This document shows, in pieces, positions 12,460 to 24,424 of a DNA stretch of 64,000 nucleotides. A program made the position numbers and the translations under genes. Under the pieces are notes generated by a model that did not search any database, was not told the DNA's origin, and saw only the letters and a program-made list of their open reading frames with translations. The DNA comes from Physcomitrium patens (taxonomy: Eukaryota > Streptophyta > Bryopsida > Funariales > Funariaceae), in assembly GCF_000002425.4 (NCBI RefSeq), contig NC_037255.1, positions 2,053,847-2,117,846 of the forward strand. The letters run 5' to 3'. Position 1 is the stretch's first letter, and each line of letters begins with the position of its first letter.

Positions 12460-13020
12460 TGTCAAGGAGAAGAACTCGATGAAAAAGTAATTCAGACAAG
12501 TGAGCCTTCATTCAAAGAAAGATAACAAAATATAAATAAACAAGTATGTGTATTGAAAGAGAAACTGGAATAGCTATTGCCAAAAGACAAGAAAACTAGA
12601 GACCCTTGAAACTAGACTGGTAGCAAGAAAGGAGTTGACAAGAGTGAAGAAGGCTTCACTCTTGTCTCTATATATACTATCTAACTAGAGGCTACGTGGC
12701 GATGTTCTATAGGACCTCCAATATGTGTTGACTTTGTAGGACACATGCCTTGACTTACAAGGCAAGTTTTTCTATGTATGGGCCACATAATTAGCTTGAT
12801 CTTTAAGTTAATAAGATGTGTGGCACATGGCTAACTTGTTGACCACGTTTCTAATCCAAAAAATCAATTAAAGACACTTATAAAGTCAAAGTAGCATCTA
12901 TGAAGCTTCTAAGAAGCTTCTATATTAAATACTATAGAGTTAACTTACTTTTATCTACTTTTATTTACTTCCACCTATTTGTATATATAATTACTAGCTT
13001 ACATGAGTATGTCCATGACA
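12460..13020 (-). repeat. 5' LTR of element A
   Basis: 561 bp, starting TGTCATGGACAT on the minus strand and ending CTTGACA. It has a TATATATA box at about 12669-12676, directly followed in the reading direction by a perfect 13-bp-stem, 4-nt-loop hairpin (12637-12666). It is followed by the AGATG copy of the target duplication at 13021-13025. Confidence 0.9.
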
Positions 13021-13405
13021 AGATGTCGTGTTGTAACAGGACTATATGGTAAAAATACAAAAAAAGATTTTTATTATTATTTAGTCATCTTGAATGTTAG
13101 TAGTAGCGGCCAATTGCAGTGCCAATATTCAGGGGCCAATTACTATCACCCCATCGCAATCAGTCGGGGCATACTTACCAGTAATGAAATGCTTTGTTTA
13201 ATTCCAATAACAAGAGTCAGCAGAAGGAGAAAAGACTAATTCAACATTGAGTGAGCTTGATATGAAGGGCCAATCTGACCCAATTACGGAGATGTCCAAC
13301 CATGTCCTATTACGACCTCTTATCTAGTATGAGACCTGACTCAATTAGCAACCCAATGACGTCCCAATGGGGAGGCTTTGGCTCCATTGTAAGCTGTTCT
13401 GTCGA

Positions 13406-13565
13406 CTGGATCAATTCGGGAAGTCCAAAGCAGGAGGATATTGGACCGTATAGAGGGATAAGCTATTTCGTTGGCTGGACCAATTCGGGAGGTCCAAGGC
13501 AGGAAGATTAGACTGCATGGAGAAAAAAGCTTCGTCAGCTAGACCAATTCGAGAAGTCCGAGGAT
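13406..13565 (+). repeat. Three tandem units of about 65-69 bp
   Basis: The phrase ctgga(t/c)caattcgggaagtcc recurs at 13406, 13475 and (with changes) 13539, with related spacer sequence between. The units lie near the start of B's 3' LTR in a GC-richer patch and may be promoter or enhancer repeats of that LTR. Confidence 0.6.
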
Positions 13566-14184
13566 AAAATTACACTTAGACGATAACTCAAGGATCTTTT
13601 TGAGAGATCGGAGAAGGAATTGGAAGGACAGACTTGTGGAGGGATTTGGAGGGAAGAGAGGATTTCATGTCGTTTGGAATCAATATTAGATTTTGAGGGA
13701 TTTTCAAAGCGAGTGATGTTCTCTGTGATTTTAGATCTTTGAGAAATAAAACTGGTTTGCAAATTTTTGGATTTCATGATATTTGTAGCATTTTTATAGA
13801 TAAAAATTTAGAAACTTATTGGTATGCTTATTGTGAATGTATACAAGAGTTTTGAGATCAATCGAATAGCTAGATTGATACATACAAAGGTTTTGTGAGC
13901 TAAGCTCTCAAGATTTAGGATTTTGAAGACTAGTAAGATTTTCTTAGATATCTAGCAATCTGCCAATCAGATCGAAGAGATTTTTAGTTTTATCAGTAGA
14001 AGACTTGATTTCCTATGTATAAGTAAAATTTCGAAGCAATCAAACAATGGAAAAAGGAGATATTGATGCTGGAAGTTTGGCATCAGATTGGAGAAGGAGA
14101 CGCCGACCGACATCTGAGCGGAATTTTGAGGTCATCAACTAATTGGACCTTTTGTTGTAATTTTCTTTTACCTTCCACAACCAC

Positions 14185-15254
14185 ATGCCTGGTGTATTGT
14201 CAAGCAAGACTTCACGTAATACGACAGCGTGGAACAGCACGGCTCGTAAAGCTTTACAGGCTGATGATTGGTGGTCAATAATGTTTGTAGATGCCCACCA
14301 ATTTGTCTATCATTGTGATCCATGTCAGAGAACGGATCGACCTACTGGAACTTCAGCAATGCTATGGGTACTAATTTTGGCTCAAGCACCTTTTGAAAAA
14401 TGGAGAATTGATTTTGTAGGACTAATTGCTTCAGCCTCGAGAAATGGACAAAAATGGTATATACTAATAGCAACGGATTACGTAACAAAATAGGCTGAAC
14501 CAATAGCTACGAAAACCAATAGTACAAGTACAATAGCCACCTCTTTGTATGAAAATATTATTACATGGTTTGGTTGTCCATGAGAATTGGTTAGTGATCG
14601 AGGAACTCATTTTATAAATAGTACAATCAAAGCACTCAGTGCTAAATACAAGATAAAACATCGAAAGATTACACCGTATCATCCTAGAGCCAATGGACAA
14701 ACGGAAAAGATTAATAGAATTTTATGTAGAATCTTAACAAAAGCAGTTTCAGGAGTGGGAACAGATTGGGACACTAAGTTGTTTGTAGCTTTATGGGCAT
14801 ATCGTACTGCATATAAAGTTACTACCAATGCTATCTCTTTTCAATTGGTTTATGGCTAGGAAGCAATCTTACCTATTGAATTGGAAGTCCAAAGTTTATG
14901 AATTACTATAGATAATAGATTAGGAGGTCAAGATTCATTATGGCACCATTTAGAAGAATTAGAAAAATTGGATGAAACTAAAGCCAATGCATTAATGATA
15001 ATAGAAACTATCCAAAAACAAAAGAAGACTTATTATGATAGTAAGCTTAGATCAAAGGCTTTTATACCAAATGATTTGGTACTTCTTTACGATAGTCGAT
15101 TTAAAAAAATTTCAAGAAAATTTCAAGTTCAATGGCATGGAACATATTGAGTTATTGATGGATTTTCAAATGGTTCAGTACAATTGGAAGATTTTATGGG
15201 TACTAAATTTACGACACGGATCAATGGTAATCGGCTTAAACTTTACTATACATA
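14185..15254 (+). pseudogene. Integrase relic of a second Ty3/Gypsy type inside the B LTR
   Basis: The piece starts just before the C-x2-C of the zinc-binding region (HQFVYHCDPCQRT) and keeps the whole catalytic core: D (KWRIDFVG), D (LVSDRGTHF), E (PYHPRANGQTEKINRI). It continues through LFVALWAYRTAYK, LVYG and the C-terminal barrel (NDLVLLYDSRF, KFQVQWHGTY). At least five stops replace W, Q or R codons. No protease, RT or RNase H precedes it, so it is 5'-truncated. It differs from B's own integrase (4000-5303) and from the chromovirus integrases, so it came from a third lineage. There is no chromodomain. Confidence 0.75.
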
Positions 15255-15373
15255 AACCCAGGATGGATTTTCTGTTACAAAAGAGAGAGTCGATCCAATT
15301 GATTAGACCATGGTAAAAAGTAGGAGGTGGGCTCTTAACAAGCATCATGTTTTCTTTTGTAGTTAAGGAAAAG

Positions 15374-15712
15374 ATGGTCAATATGATATCTGAGGCAGTA
15401 AGAATGGCGATCGATTGGAAGGAATGGCAAGAACGGCTCTAGGTAGAGGTTGCGATGTAACAAACTCAACTAGCAGCATTAGCAAAGGAGGCCAATAATT
15501 TAGTACGAACCAATACATCAGTTTCAGCGATAACACCTTTGGAGATACCTTTGAAACTGACAGAAGAATGACAGAAGATGTTGGAAGAGCGTGACAACCA
15601 AATTGCCCGATGTGAGTCTCAGGTATAGGAATTAGATTTGTTGAATGAAGATCTGATGGCACATTTGGATAGAGAACCATCGAACATCAAGGCAGACAAA
15701 GAAGATGTATAG
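15374..15712 (+). pseudogene. Coiled-coil ORF relic downstream of the integrase relic
   Basis: A frame of 113 codons starting at an ATG shortly after the integrase relic, in the same direction. It has four internal stops, all explainable as C-to-T changes in CAA/CAG/CGA codons. The readable parts (QTQLAALAKEANNLV, QKMLEERDNQIARCESQV, ELDLLNEDLMAHLDRE) are rich in heptad-spaced leucines and charged residues, which suggests a coiled coil. Such a third ORF is not part of a standard Ty3/Gypsy element. I do not recognise a family; it could be a displaced gag N-terminus or an accessory protein. Confidence 0.45.
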
Positions 15713-16039
15713 TAGAGAAGATCACTATTTCAAAGGATGGTAAGCCAATGCCACTGACTGAAGAAGCCAACGCTGCTACGTCTTTATAAGTTGAGGCTAA
15801 ATAATGTTTGCGAGGATGCTGTACAATTAGGAGTGGGGCTATATAGAATATGTAAATAAACTTTGTAGTAAGTTATTGATTGGTTATTGATAACCTTGAG
15901 AATGAGACTGATGGTTAGGCAGTTTAGCTAGTAACAGTAGGTTGTTAGTAGAATAAATGCTTAAGAATTCAAAGGGTCATAACCTTTGGAATCCGTTGGC
16001 TGACGGATCATCTTTTTGATAGTAATAGTAATCAGCTTT

Positions 16040-16880
16040 GATAACAATAAACAATAGCAACAACCAATAATCAATAATACTAATCAATAATCAATAACAG
16101 TAGTCAATAACCAATAGCAATAATCAATATTCAACAGCAATAGCCAATAACCAGTACCAAAAACTAATATCCAGTAGCAATAGCCAATAATCAATAGCAA
16201 AAACCAATATCCAATAGCAATAGCCAATAGTCAGTAGTAAAAACTAATATCTAGTAGCAATAACTAATTTCCAGTAATAATAATCAATATCCAATAGCAA
16301 AACTAATATCCAATAGGAATAATAAAAACCAATATCCAGTAACAAAATCAATTTTCAGTAGCAATAACCAATATTCGATAATAATAACTAATATTCAGTA
16401 GTAAAAATAAATATCTAGTAGCAATAACCAATTTCCAATATCAATAACTAATATTCAATAGTAATAACTAATATTCAATATCAATAACCAATATATAATA
16501 ACAAAAACCAATTTCTAGTAGCAATAACCAATACCTAGTAGCAAAAACCAATATGAAGTAGCAATAACCAATTTCCAATAGGAATAACCAATATCCGATA
16601 ATAATAACCAATATTCAGTAGCAAAAACCAATTTCTAATAGCAATAATGAATATTCAATAGTAATAACCAATTTCCAATGGTAATAATCAATATCTAATA
16701 GCAATAATGAATATCCAATAGGAATAATCAATATCCAGCAGCAATAATCAATTTTCAGTAGCCATTACCAATATTTAGTAGTAATAACTAATATTTAGTA
16801 GTAAAAATCAATTTCCAATAGTAATAATCAATAACTAGTAGCAATAACCAATATCTAGTAGCAATAACCAACATCCTTCA
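16040..16880. repeat. Degenerate 20-bp minisatellite with CCAAT motifs
   Basis: About 840 bp built from roughly 40 imperfect copies of a 20-bp unit close to TAGCAATAACCAATATCCAG. The period is clear where neighbours match, for example at 16835-16875. Most units keep AACCAAT or a one-base variant; the + strand is nearly free of G apart from one or two per unit. It lies inside the B LTR, 300 bp after the coiled-coil relic. No coding capacity. Confidence 0.85.
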
Positions 16881-17929
16881 AAAATACAAAACTTTAGCAC
16901 TCAATTTCTTCCAATCCAATTGTTGGATTGAACTCAAAATTTTTGAGGAGCAAGATAATATTCTTAACTTCAAATAGATGATAATCACAAAAATGTGCTT
17001 GGGTGTGGATCGACCTTCTTCTCCAATCTGAATGGTGAATTTGGAGTGTCAATTTTTTCTTATCAAACCATTCAGACAATCTCAAAATTCTCATATACAA
17101 AGGAAAACAAGTCTACTATTCAAATACATAATTTTCACTCCAATCCAAATAATAGATTAGAAGATCTTTTAGAAATCCTCACTAGTCTTCAAAATCCTAA
17201 ATTCCAAGACCATAATCCACTTAAACCTCAATAATCCTCAATTCAACCATTATATCTAGCTAAATTTTACAACACATAATAAGTACAACTATAACCATTA
17301 ATCCACAAAATTTCATCTATAGATCTATTAAAAAACTCTTGACATCGCTGAAAACATCAACCCTATTTTATTTCACCAAAATCTTAGTCATCTGAAAACA
17401 AACTTGACTTTGTAAAGCTCTTACAAATTCATTATAAATCCAAATCACATAAAAATAATGCTCATAGAAATCTTATTTATTTTGGTCTCAAATCTCTTTC
17501 TCTGATCTACAAAAGAACCCTAGAATTATAGTAGGTACTTGATTTTGTGCCTCAGGGTCTGATTTCGACGTAGGTTGATAACTGGCCCTCCTCAAGTATC
17601 AATTTTTGTCTTTCTTTGAGTTAATTTTTGTTAAAATCAACTGCTAACTTCCTCCTATAAATGTTGATATTCTGTATTTTTCTTATCTACTTTATTTTGC
17701 CTTATTTATTATCCAATAAAGTAAGTAGAAGGCCATTTTATAAAAGGTAATATTGATACTTTTTAGTTTACTATCCTTTTGACTATTAATTATATTTCTT
17801 AGATAAATTACTCTAATATTTTGAACTAAGATCTCCTATATTATAAAAAAATTCACACTTTTTTACCTATTAGTTGTATTACATCACAACACCATGTGGC
17901 TCGAATCTTATACAATACCTAATGAAGGA

Positions 17930-20900
17930 CCTATTCTCTCGTCAGAGCCCTTTCTTTGTTTTACATTCAACATTATTTTAGGACTTATATATTAGAAAGC
18001 CTCTGCCTTGTTAAATTCAAGAGCCTCAGTGTATTTCTTAGATGAAGAATTTTCTAAAAGACTTAACATATTTTTAGTAAAAAAAACTAAACTTGTCCAC
18101 GTAGAAGTCATAGATGGTCGCTTATTATCTTCTGGAGATATTACTCATGAAACCTTTTTTATAGAAATAATAACTAATGGTCATAATAGCTTTGTGATAT
18201 TTAATATCATTAAATCTCTCTCTAATCTAATTATTTTAGGTTTATTGTGGTTAAAAAAATACAACCCTCAAGTAGATTGGATTTTTTATTTTCTTGACTT
18301 TTTCAAAAGTAGAAAATCACAAGTCTAATATAATTAAACCTATATTTGTAGGTGTAAGAGCTTTCTTAGATGCTACAAAAGAAAGATCACCTTGTGTTAT
18401 TTATGCCACACCCATTTCTAATAGTGCAAAAATTTTAAGTAGTATTTGAAGTCAATATTAGGATTTTCAAGATATATTTGAGAAAAAAAATGTAGATATT
18501 CTTCCAGAACATCATCCCTATGACTGCTCAATTGACCTTCAAGAAAGAATATAACCGCCATTCGGACCAATCTACAATTTATCACAAAATGAGTTAATCA
18601 GACTCAAGGAATATATTAAAGAGAATCTAGCCAAGAACTTTATATGCCATTCTAAATCTCCAGTAGGAGCTCCAATTCTATTTGTAAAGAAAAAAAATAG
18701 ATCATTGTACATGTGTATTGATTATTGAGGACTAAAAAAAATTAGTAATAAGTATAAGTATCTACTATTTTTAATATCTAGACTTCTTGATTAGTTGAAT
18801 CAAGATAAGATCTATACAAAAATAGATCTATGAAGAACATATAATCTGGTATGTATCAAAAAAGGAAATAAATGAAAGACTGTATTTTGAACTAGATATG
18901 GATATTTTGAATATAATGTCATACTTTTTGGACTTATAAATGTACCATCAGCTTTTCAATATCTTATAAAAGATATTTTTTGAGAGTTTTTAGATGATTT
19001 TATGGTCTATTATATAGATGACATCTTGATCTATTTTAAGAACATAGAAGAATATAAATTTCATATTCATCATGTATTACAAAAACTAAAAGATGCAAGA
19101 TTCTATGCCAAGATAGAAAAGTTTGTATTCTATACTACTCAAGTTGACCTCTTAGGTTACATCATTTCAAACGATGGACTTATGATAGATCCTAAGAAAG
19201 TTCAAATTATTATAGATTGAAAGATCCCAAAAATAGTCCAAGATATCTAATGTTTTTTAAAATTTTCTTATTACTATTGGATCTTCATCAAGGACTTCTC
19301 TTGAATTGCAACTCCACTTACACATTTGATTTGTAAAAACTTCAATAGAATCAAGAAACAGAAGTAGCATTTGGAGCTTGAAAGACAACCTTTGTTTCTG
19401 CACCAATCTTGTATCATATTGACTTTTCTAAGGCATTCTTTATGAGAACAGATGCATCAAACTTTGATTTCGATTTTGTATCATTACAAATGGAAATAGA
19501 TGATAAAATTCATTCAATAGTTTTTCATTCCAAGAAATTTTTAACAACCAAGATTAACTATGAAATCTATAATAAAGAGCTTCTTGCAAATATGGATTCT
19601 TTCAAAGAATAGCATCATTATCTAAAAGATGCTTCCAATCTAATCACCATGTATATAGATCACAAGAACCTTGAGTATTTCATGTCAGCTTGTGTTTTGA
19701 ATCATTGCCATGCTCATTGGAATATGTCTTTGCCAAGATTTGAATTCAATATCAAATATTAGCTAGAAAAATAATGAAGTTTGTTTGATGTCCTTTTGAG
19801 ACGTTTTTGTCTTACATCTAAAGAAAGAGATGTAGCTTTTGATCAATAAAAGATAATTTTATTAAAACTAGAACAATTTCATCTTTAAGCAATGAAATCA
19901 ACATTGATTATTGATTCAACTTTTTTCAAACAAATTCAGCCAAGTATGTCCTTTGATTTTCTTGTTCATGATATCAAGAATACTTCTTTTAAGTCTCATG
20001 ATACTTCTAAGTTTGAATTCAAGAACAACCTACTTTATTTTGAAAGATGCCTATATGTGCTAGAAGGAGAAGCATGTTTACGTGTTCTTCAAGTACATCA
20101 CAACTTTTCAGTAGTAGACATTTTAGATACAACAAGACTTTAGAACTAATATCTAGAAATTTTTGGTAGCCACAAATGTGGAAGGTTGTAAAAGACTTTG
20201 TTCAATTGTGTGATATTTGTTCAAGGTCAAAAATTCCTCAACATTGATCTTATGGACTTCTTCAATCATTACCTATTTGAGAACAAGCATAGTCTTCTAT
20301 TTTTATGGATTTTATTATAGATCTTTCAGTCTGAGGATTATGTGATTTTATATTTGTCATAGTAGATTATTTTATCAAAATGGTATATTTTTTAACATGC
20401 ACAAAAACTATCACAAGTGAAGAAACTATCAAGTTTTTCTTTGATAATATCTATCAATATCATAAATTATCGAAAGATATTATATCGGATAAGAGGACTC
20501 AATTTACATCAAGATTTTGGAGAACTCTTTTTAATATTTTAAAAGTAGACATAAAGCTTTCTTCGGCCTTTCATCCTTAAATTGATAGATAGACAAATCA
20601 CATAAATTAAGTTTTGGAGCAGTACTTAAGGTATACCATCAATTATCGACAAGATGATTGGAGAATCCTATTGCCATTGGCAAAGTTTGCTTATAATAAT
20701 ACAATGCATTCTTCTACCCAACAAATACCTTTCTTTGCCAATTATGATTACCATCTATGACTTGATACTTTTGACTTTTCAAAAGTTGATAATCATGCAG
20801 CAAAAGAATTCATAAATCGTTTGCCAAAGCTACATACAATAATAAAATTACAATTAAAGAAAGCTCAAGAATGTCAAAAGATTAACGCAAATGCCTATCA

Positions 20901-21360
20901 AAAAGAATAATCACAATACAATGTAGGTGACAAGATATGGTTTCTTTATCATAATATTAAGACTATTTGTCCTTCTGATAAGTTGGACTACGACAAGCTT
21001 ATATCTTTTCCTATTTGTAGACAAATCAAATCAGTTGTTCATTGATTATATCTATCAAAATTAATGAAGATCCATCCTATCTTTCACATATCTCTTCTTG
21101 AACCATACAAGACTATGAACATATCAAGAAGAAGATAAGCTCAACCTTCTCCTATAGAAGTGGACAATAATGAAGAATTTGAAGTCGAAGAAGTTCTAGA
21201 CTCAAGGCAGCACTAAAATAAATTGGAATATTTTGTCCATTGGTACGGATATGATATTAGAGAATGCACATGGGAGCCAGTAAAGAATCTTGCAAATGTA
21301 GCAAAGGTGGTGGAGACTTTTCATTAATGATATCTATCTAAATCAAGAAAAAGAATAATA
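17930..21360 (+). pseudogene. Copy C: pol (protease to chromodomain)
   Basis: Protease near 18008-18328 (NSRASVYFLDEEF in place of the D-S-G motif, then ILGLLWLKKYNPQ). RT fingers near 18600-18760 ([16 protein letters not shown]), RT catalytic YIDD at 19011-19022 (YYIDDILIYFKN), thumb to 19230. RNase H 19409-19612. Integrase zinc region near 20090-20230, core 20290-20650 (SDKRTQF region kept at 20485). Chromodomain near 21170-21330 (EFEVEEVLDS, then LEYFVHWYGYDI). At least fifteen stops are visible. All parts line up with G2 without large gaps. Confidence 0.85.
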
Positions 21361-21451
21361 AATCCGCTATAAAAGAAACAAGGTCCAGTAAAAATTATAT
21401 TCTATCTTCTATCTTTCTTTGTAGCTTTTGTATATTTGTGATGCTAAGGAG

Positions 21452-21874
21452 ATGAAAAACAAACAACCAACAGATTTAATTCAAGAGCTCTTATTTGCGA
21501 ACTTACCAAATGAGACATTGCAATTGTCACAACCTTCAAAACGACAAAATTGAGATGAAGATCGTCAAGAACAACATGTCCTTCATGGAATAGACAACAA
21601 GATACAAGGTGTTTGGTATCACGACCTCAGAAGAGACTCCCAATGTTAGGTGATTTTATTAGAGGTAGGAATAACTCTTGATAATGTTTCAAATGTTTTA
21701 TTTGAAGGAAGTTAAGAAGGCTTCAACAATGATCAAATAACAGGGTGGTCTTCTCGTCTTGGTATAAGACACTATTGATGTCTTAGAAGGCCTATCAACT
21801 ATCTTTGAAGAGAATAAAAATCAAAATATGTGACAAATACAATTTGTCGCATCTTGGATTTCTTCAATATATGA
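21452..21874 (+). pseudogene. Copy C: extra ORF after pol
   Basis: ATG at 21452 to TGA at 21872-21874, 423 nt, the same length as in A, D and G2. The frame has several stops (for example after KRQN and in place of a Leu/Arg/Tyr codon), but the ordered blocks WYHDLR-DSQC, VILLEVGI, NVLFEGS, FNNDQITGWSSR and ICRILDFFNI are plain. There are no indels relative to G2 despite heavy substitution. Confidence 0.65.
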
Positions 21875-21915
21875 AGACTGTTCTTCGTAGAACTTGACTT
21901 TAGAAGGAAGAATAA

Positions 21916-22463
21916 TGTCACGAATATACACATGTAAACTAATAATTATCTATATGATTTAGATAATAATAAATAAAAGTAGATTAATTCCATAATATGT
22001 TGTATAAAAGCTTCCTAAAAGCTCTATAGACGTTGCTTTGACTTTATAGGTATCTTTAATTGATTTTTTAGATTAGAAACATAGTCAATAAATTGGCCAT
22101 GTGCCACATATGTTGATAGCTTGAAGACCAAGCTAACTATGTGGCCTACATGTAGAAAACTTACCTTATAAGCTAAGGCATGTTTTCTACAAAGTCAATA
22201 TATATTAGAGGTCCTATAGAATATCGCCATATAGCTTCTAATTAGATAGTATATATAGAGGCAAGAGTGAAGCCCTCTTCACTCTTGTCAACTCCTTTCT
22301 TAGTTCTAGTCTAGATTTAAGAGTCTCTAGTTTCCTTATCTTTTGACAATAGCCATTCTAGTTTCTTTTTAATATACATACTATATTATTACTATTTTGT
22401 GACTTTTCTTTTAATATAGATTTTCTAGGTTTATATATCTTCTTCCAATTCATGTCCTTGATA
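21916..22463 (+). repeat. 3' LTR of copy C
   Basis: 548 bp starting TGTCACGAATAT and ending CCTTGATA, where the younger LTRs read CCTTGACA. The TATA box and the hairpin arms (GCAAGAGTGAAG ... CTTCACTCTTGT near 22261-22290) are still recognisable. It is preceded by the purine tract agaaggaagaataa. Confidence 0.85.
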
Positions 22464-22469
22464 CCACCC

Positions 22470-23495
22470 CATGTAGGTAGATAAGTTAAGTAATACAAGA
22501 CTTCATTTCTATTAGTTGAAAGTCATATTCAATGAGCTTCTAGATGTTGTCTAGGACCATGCTGGAATTTGAGACTACTTTAAGGCAGTCTATGTGAGAC
22601 AAGGCAAACCATTCAAGGCAAGGCAACCTATTTGAAGTTTGAAGATTGGATTAAATAATCTTATTTTTTTGGCTAGTATTTAGAGAGAAGAAATGTGTGA
22701 TTTGAAATTTTAATAAAAGAAATATAATCATTTGAAGTTAGGATATGAATTTGGTATCTATTGTTATTTTTTTAAGTATATAGAGAGTTGTAAAAATACA
22801 TTCAATAATCAAAAAGTGAGGTTCAAAAGCTGACTTGAAGAAATATATTTTATATGAAGAAATAAATATATTTTAATATAAAAAAAAGAAAAAGAGATAT
22901 TAGAAGTTAATATTCAAAACTAAGTTTTGTAAATGAGTTTTTTTTAATAGAGGTTTTGGTTTGAATTATATTTTGAATTTTTGGATGAATTTTAGCTCAA
23001 AATTTTTATAAATATAGATAATTATGTTTAAAAGTTGAATTTAAAAAACTCATGATATTTGAACATTAGGTTTTTGAAATATGATGGAATTAGTGCATAG
23101 GTGCCTAAAAATTGATATATTTAGTACTTGCTAAAAATTAAGCAATATCCAAAGATTTATAATGAATTTATGATTGATTTTTTGTGTGGAGATAGTTAAG
23201 AATATAAGTTAAGTTGTCAAAATATTTAAATCCAATTGGATGGTTAGATTAAAAATTATAAGATAATATATATTCAAAAGAGATTTCTGTAAGAATAGAA
23301 GTAGTTTTTAATCTATTTAGTGATATCTTGTAAATTCTTGTGTATCCTAGACTTATATATTTAATATAATTATCTTTTTAAAGATAAGTTATAAATAATA
23401 TTTTTATTTTATAAAATTACAACTTATTTAAGTGATTAATGGCAACTAAAGGCCTAATACTTTTTTGAAACAAATTTTTTTCTATTACAACAACA
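22470..23495. repeat. S2: second, older copy of the S1-type solo LTR
   Basis: About 1.0 kb lying between the C 3' LTR and the first gag sequence of copy D. It aligns in order with S1: tttgaagttaagg / tttgaagttagga, then the end gacaaccagaagcc...cgaca / ggcaactaaaggcc...caaca. It is more AT-rich than S1. Exact left edge is uncertain by some tens of bases; no clear target duplication was found. Confidence 0.55.
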
Positions 23496-23519
23496 TTATC
23501 ATGATTTTTTTTTTTTTTT

Positions 23520-24330
23520 CAATATTGTAATCTAATATTGAATAATTTAGAGGATTTTTTAAAAACATTCAATCCATGTATAGAAAACATGATTTAATTT
23601 GTGTTGTAACTAAAAAATTCTAAATTTAATGAGAATGCAATCAATCTGTAATATTGTATGCTTCACAATTTTGATAACTTACAACTAATACCAAATACAA
23701 TGATATTATATTTATTAGTCAATTTTTCTATAGATTATAATATGAAGTAAAAAAATTGATGATCAACTTATTTGATCCTCAAATATTGAGTCAAGCAATT
23801 GACTTTGTTTTAAAGTATTATAATCAGTTTTTTGAATTTTGATTTGAGAGTCACAAAATTTGACCTCAATGTTATTATAATTCAATATCAATGTCTTTTG
23901 AATATATATGCTTGGAAGTTGAGGATATGCAAATTGATGCACTATATTTCAAACGTCTTACTAAGCAAGAAAAGATTCATTGTTGTCAAGAAGGATTGTA
24001 CTTGTATTATGAAGAATCTAAATATACTACTCAATATTATCTAAAAAAACAACACAACCACAAAATGAAGAGTATGGCTATCAAAGAAGATAGTATATCA
24101 AAAAATAAATTTGTCCAAGTACAATAGAGACCATGCAACTAGAGTTATATAATTCCTAGTGAAGGTCCTAGTATCTCTTCAAAATCTTCTCCTTGTTTTT
24201 CAATAGATGTTAGTTTAGGACCTAAATATCACAAAATCTTTGTCTTATTAGATTTAGGAATCTCAACTTATTATTTAAATAAAAAGTTTGTATCAAGGTC
24301 ATGAAGCTTGAAGAAAGAAATCATCAATAC
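23520..24330 (+). pseudogene. Copy D: gag end and start of protease
   Basis: The first part matches the gag capsid of G2 (caatattgaataatttagagg to the attgacttt segment, 23530-23810), followed by EYICLEVEDMQIDALYFKRLT and a zinc knuckle reduced to CLYYEESKYTTQYY. Gag ends at the same TAG as in A and G2 (24125-24127). The -1 frame then opens with protease sequence (SCYIIPSEGP-like, LDLGISTYYLNKKF) and is lost at about 24330. Confidence 0.7.
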
Positions 24331-24424
24331 ACTCATGTATCACTCAAAAGAATTAAAAAGTCACTCAAAGATGATATAGTATTAAACTAGAATGGTTATT
24401 ACTATAGATAAAAAGATTAAAAAG

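Larger units (their letters stand above)
13029..17891 (+). repeat. 3' LTR candidate of element B (4.9 kb, composite)
   Basis: It begins TGTTGTAACAGG right after B's polypurine tract and ends ACAACA at 17886-17891; its last 595 bp repeat positions 1-594. After 17891 the sequence changes abruptly to the gag/pol junction of chromovirus C, so this is the outer end of B. Inside are three 65-69-bp tandem units, an integrase relic, a coiled-coil ORF relic and a minisatellite. Either B has giant LTRs with captured sequence, or a normal LTR was interrupted by a fragment of another element; the matching 5' LTR is off-window, so the two cannot be told apart here. Confidence 0.5.
17892..22463 (+). mobile_element. 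Chromovirus copy C (decayed, 5' part off-window)
   Basis: The sequence resumes here exactly at the gag/pol junction of a + strand chromovirus (CCATG tggctcgaatc, matching the G2 region at 54370-54390), showing that element B inserted at that point. It then runs collinearly through protease, RT, RNase H, integrase, chromodomain, extra ORF and 3' LTR. It is much more AT-rich than A or G2 and full of stops of the C-to-T type. Its gag and 5' LTR should lie left of the window. Confidence 0.85.

Noticed and set aside
16040-16880. Regular repeat considered as a CRISPR-like array
   Set aside because: Units are contiguous and degenerate with no spacers, and the context is a plant retroelement LTR.
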